This document shows, piece after piece, positions 62,314 to 64,000 of a DNA stretch of 64,000 nucleotides. The notes beneath the pieces were generated by a model, which saw only the letters and a list, made by a program, of their open reading frames with translations, was not told where the DNA came from and ran no database searches. The position numbers and the translations under genes were made by a program. Positions within the stretch are counted from its first letter, which is position 1. Each line of letters begins with the position of its first letter. The DNA comes from an uncultured Lachnospiraceae bacterium (GTDB taxonomy: Bacteria; Bacillota; Clostridia; Lachnospirales; Lachnospiraceae): NCBI GenBank assembly GCA_902766735.1, contig CACXEU010000091.1, positions 1-64,000 on the forward strand, written 5' to 3'.

Positions 62314-63411
62314 ATGTTAGTGTTTAGAGAAAAAGTCGATTTTAAAATTTCATATCCAATTGAAGCATTGGCACCAAAAAACGAAGTGCTATTTTTTGAT
62401 ATTGAAACCACCGGTTTTTCCAGAGACAAATGTTTTATTTATCTGATTGGATGTATGTACTACGTTGGTGATACCTTAATGTATACGCAATGGCTTGCAG
62501 AAACAAAAAATGACGAAGCCAATGTTCTTATGGCTTTCCATAAATTTATGCAGCCCTTCCGCACAATCATTCATTTTAATGGTAATACCTTTGATATTCC
62601 TTTTGTAAAAACACGTGGTGAAAAGATACGATTGCATTTTGATTTTACTTCTATGAACAGTATTGATATTTATAAACCGGTATCCAAGCTAAAACATTTA
62701 TTTGGACTTGATAATACAAGGCAAAAATCCTTTGAATCCCTGTTAGGAATCAAACGAAAAGATCCTTTTACCGGTGGTGAATTAGTAGAAGTGTATTTTG
62801 AGTATTTAAGAACCAAAGACGGAAAGTTACTCCTACCTTTGTTACTCCATAATAAGGAAGATGTATGGAATATGGGAAAACTATTGTCCTTGCTCTCCCT
62901 TCCGGATTTACTTGCCGGGAAGTTTCAGGTGGAAGATTTCTCTCTGGAACATTTTTCCAAGGATTCTACTTCTGAATCGGAGTTACGAATCACCTTAAAG
63001 ACGGTTTCTGAAATTCCCACAAAAATTTCCTATCAAATTGACGGAATATATCTACTTGCATTGCAACATAAGGTTCAATTAAACGTACCTGTTTATATCG
63101 GAGAACGGAAATACTTTTTTGAAGATTATAAGAATTACTACTATCTGCCATTAGAAGATCGTGCAATTCATAAAAGCATTGCATCCTTTGTGGATTCCAA
63201 CTATCGAAAACAAGCGACGAAAGCCACATGTTATGAAAAGAAAAACAGTTCTTTTCTACCGGTCTGGGGTACTACTTCTTTTAGCCCTATTTTCCGGGAT
63301 AATCCTTCTGATTCCTTGGGTTTTCTGGAATGTTCCATATTATCCGAAGAAAACATATCCAAGTATGTACAAAATATATTCAATCACCTCTCCGTAAAAC
63401 CAAAGAAATAG
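62314..63411 (+). CDS. YprB-like DEDD exonuclease-domain protein
   Basis: A 365 aa cytosolic protein. The N-terminal RNase H-like domain (about 20-200) has the DEDD residues: FFDIETTGFS, FNGNTFDIPF and HNKEDVWNM. The C-terminal 165 residues are not recognised. In Bacillus YprB is next to the helicase gene yprA; no helicase is here. The start has no Shine-Dalgarno; the mRNA may be leaderless. Confidence 0.87.
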   Translation: MLVFREKVDFKISYPIEALAPKNEVLFFDIETTGFSRDKCFIYLIGCMYYVGDTLMYTQWLAETKNDEANVLMAFHKFMQPFRTIIHFNGNTFDIPFVKTRGEKIRLHFDFTSMNSIDIYKPVSKLKHLFGLDNTRQKSFESLLGIKRKDPFTGGELVEVYFEYLRTKDGKLLLPLLLHNKEDVWNMGKLLSLLSLPDLLAGKFQVEDFSLEHFSKDSTSESELRITLKTVSEIPTKISYQIDGIYLLALQHKVQLNVPVYIGERKYFFEDYKNYYYLPLEDRAIHKSIASFVDSNYRKQATKATCYEKKNSSFLPVWGTTSFSPIFRDNPSDSLGFLECSILSEENISKYVQNIFNHLSVKPKK

Positions 63412-63443
63412 AAAAGGATTCACATTTTTCAGTGAATCCTTTT
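63412..63443. terminator. Bidirectional terminator, YprB-like gene and SASP
   Basis: AAAAGGATTCAC and GTGAATCCTTTT pair perfectly over 12 bp around ATTTTTCA. Confidence 0.87.
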
Positions 63444-63456
63444 GTTATTCTTAATG

Positions 63457-63657
63457 TTATCTTCCGCTCATCTGTCTTTCCTGAGCTTCGATCATCTTTT
63501 TAACCATCTGTCCTCCAACAGAACCTGCTTCAGCAGATGTTAAATGACCATTGTAACCATCCTTTAACTGTACTCCGACTTCAGATGCACATTCCATCTT
63601 AAAACGGTTTAAAGCACTTTTTGCTTCAGGAACATTAATTCTTGAATTGTTATCCAT
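63457..63657 (-). CDS. Small acid-soluble spore protein, alpha/beta type
   Basis: DNA-protecting spore protein of 66 aa, made in the forespore and degraded at germination. The conserved KMECASEVGVQ holds the germination-protease region and SAEAGSVGGQMVKKMIE the DNA-binding helix. ATG at 63657 has GGAGG 8 bases upstream. Confidence 0.95.
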   Translation of the reverse strand: MDNNSRINVPEAKSALNRFKMECASEVGVQLKDGYNGHLTSAEAGSVGGQMVKKMIEAQERQMSGR

Positions 63658-63725
63658 AATAATATCCTCCATAAATTCATCCATTTTTAAACTTTGCAAC
63701 TGTTCAATTGAAGTTGTTACACTAG

Positions 63726-63754
63726 TATTATGTGTATATCTTTTAGAAATACAC
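63726..63754 (-). promoter_or_regulatory. Candidate forespore promoter of the SASP gene
   Basis: CATAATA (complement of 63726-63732) matches the sigma-G -10 consensus CATNHTA. GTGTA lies 17 bases upstream as a poor -35. Confidence 0.4.
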
Positions 63755-63778
63755 TGGAAACTTTATGAAGGACTGTTA

Positions 63779-64000
63779 TTATTTGTAAGATTTTTTATTG
63801 ATTTTCGGATACGAGAATACACCTTTTTGCAAAACATCTGCATTCGCCGTAATTTCCATATGTGTTTTCCTTAATTGTTTTCTGCCACATAAAAACCATT
63901 TTTTTGACTTAGCACTATCATCCCATGTGGAATCCACAGCATACCATTTTTTCTTCAACTTCACAACATTCCATGCATGATTTTCATAGACACCATATTT
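63779..64000 (-). CDS. Transglutaminase-like protein, C-terminal fragment
   Basis: The frame is open to the right edge, so only the last 73 residues are seen. NHAWNVVKLKKKWYAVDSTW contains the His and Asp of a transglutaminase-like Cys-His-Asp triad; the Cys would lie beyond the window. A Lys-rich tail ends the protein. Many such clostridial proteins are secreted. It is followed by the SASP gene in the same direction. Confidence 0.8.
   Translation of the reverse strand, partial: KYGVYENHAWNVVKLKKKWYAVDSTWDDSAKSKKWFLCGRKQLRKTHMEITANADVLQKGVFSYPKINKKSYK

Overview
The window is a low-GC chromosomal segment of a spore-forming anaerobic Firmicute, most likely a member of the Lachnospiraceae (Clostridia). 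This is inferred from gene content, not from a database match: a complete Rnf complex, an alpha/beta-type small acid-soluble spore protein, a GerA/SpoVAF-type germination protein, ribosomal protein L27 with the Firmicute N-terminal extension next to its Prp protease, a short HisG with HisZ, and LexA divergent from a YneA-like LysM protein. I found no insertion sequence, prophage, CRISPR array or rRNA operon.

Layout. 1-497: a truncated unrecognised reading frame and a candidate small RNA. 498-3500: ttcA-like gene, tyrosine recombinase, and the SOS pair yneA/lexA around three LexA boxes. 3539-10700 (minus strand): the ribosome-assembly block rplU-prp-rpmA-obg, a cluster of palindromic repeats, then yhbY, a nadD-yqeK fusion, rsfS, an intracellular GH13 enzyme and a CobW-type metallochaperone. 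10693-21185 (minus): TIGR03960 and TIGR03936 radical-SAM pair, RNase E/G, then an orphan solute-binding lipoprotein with a YesM/YesN two-component pair, a SanA/YdcF-like protein and a DUF4317 protein. 21193-22594: HAD phosphatase and divergent PHP protein. 22652-27761 (minus): hisZ-hisG-hisD-hisB-hisIE, where hisIE carries an extra degenerate HisA/HisF-like barrel. 27866-38489 (minus): recU, two pseudouridine synthases, cupin, ridA, a MarR-controlled heterodimeric ABC exporter, coaE and polA. 38543-41329: csoR-copA copper module and tRNA-Leu. 41391-49740 (minus): zinc-ribbon membrane protein, queH, NUDIX, U32 peptidase-ftsW-PBP, zapA. 49779-55567: secreted fibronectin-type protein, ruvAB, and a large secreted alpha-amylase. 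55610-62128 (minus): germination protein downstream of rnfCDGEAB. 62314-64000: YprB-like exonuclease, SASP, and the C-terminal end of a transglutaminase-like protein.

Most genes are core housekeeping with good Shine-Dalgarno sequences and tight operon spacing. The features I rate most worth a second look are: the three tandem 44-bp palindromic repeats between obg and yhbY, whose core is an inverted copy of the 3' end of obg; the hairpin that buries the ribosome-binding site of the germination gene, with a candidate sporulation promoter placed so that its transcript would lose one arm; the HisIE protein fused to a barrel lacking both catalytic aspartates; the cysteine-rich tail on RnfE; and the sensory module inserted between rng and rplU. 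None was confirmed by search, and no clearly new multi-gene system is visible.
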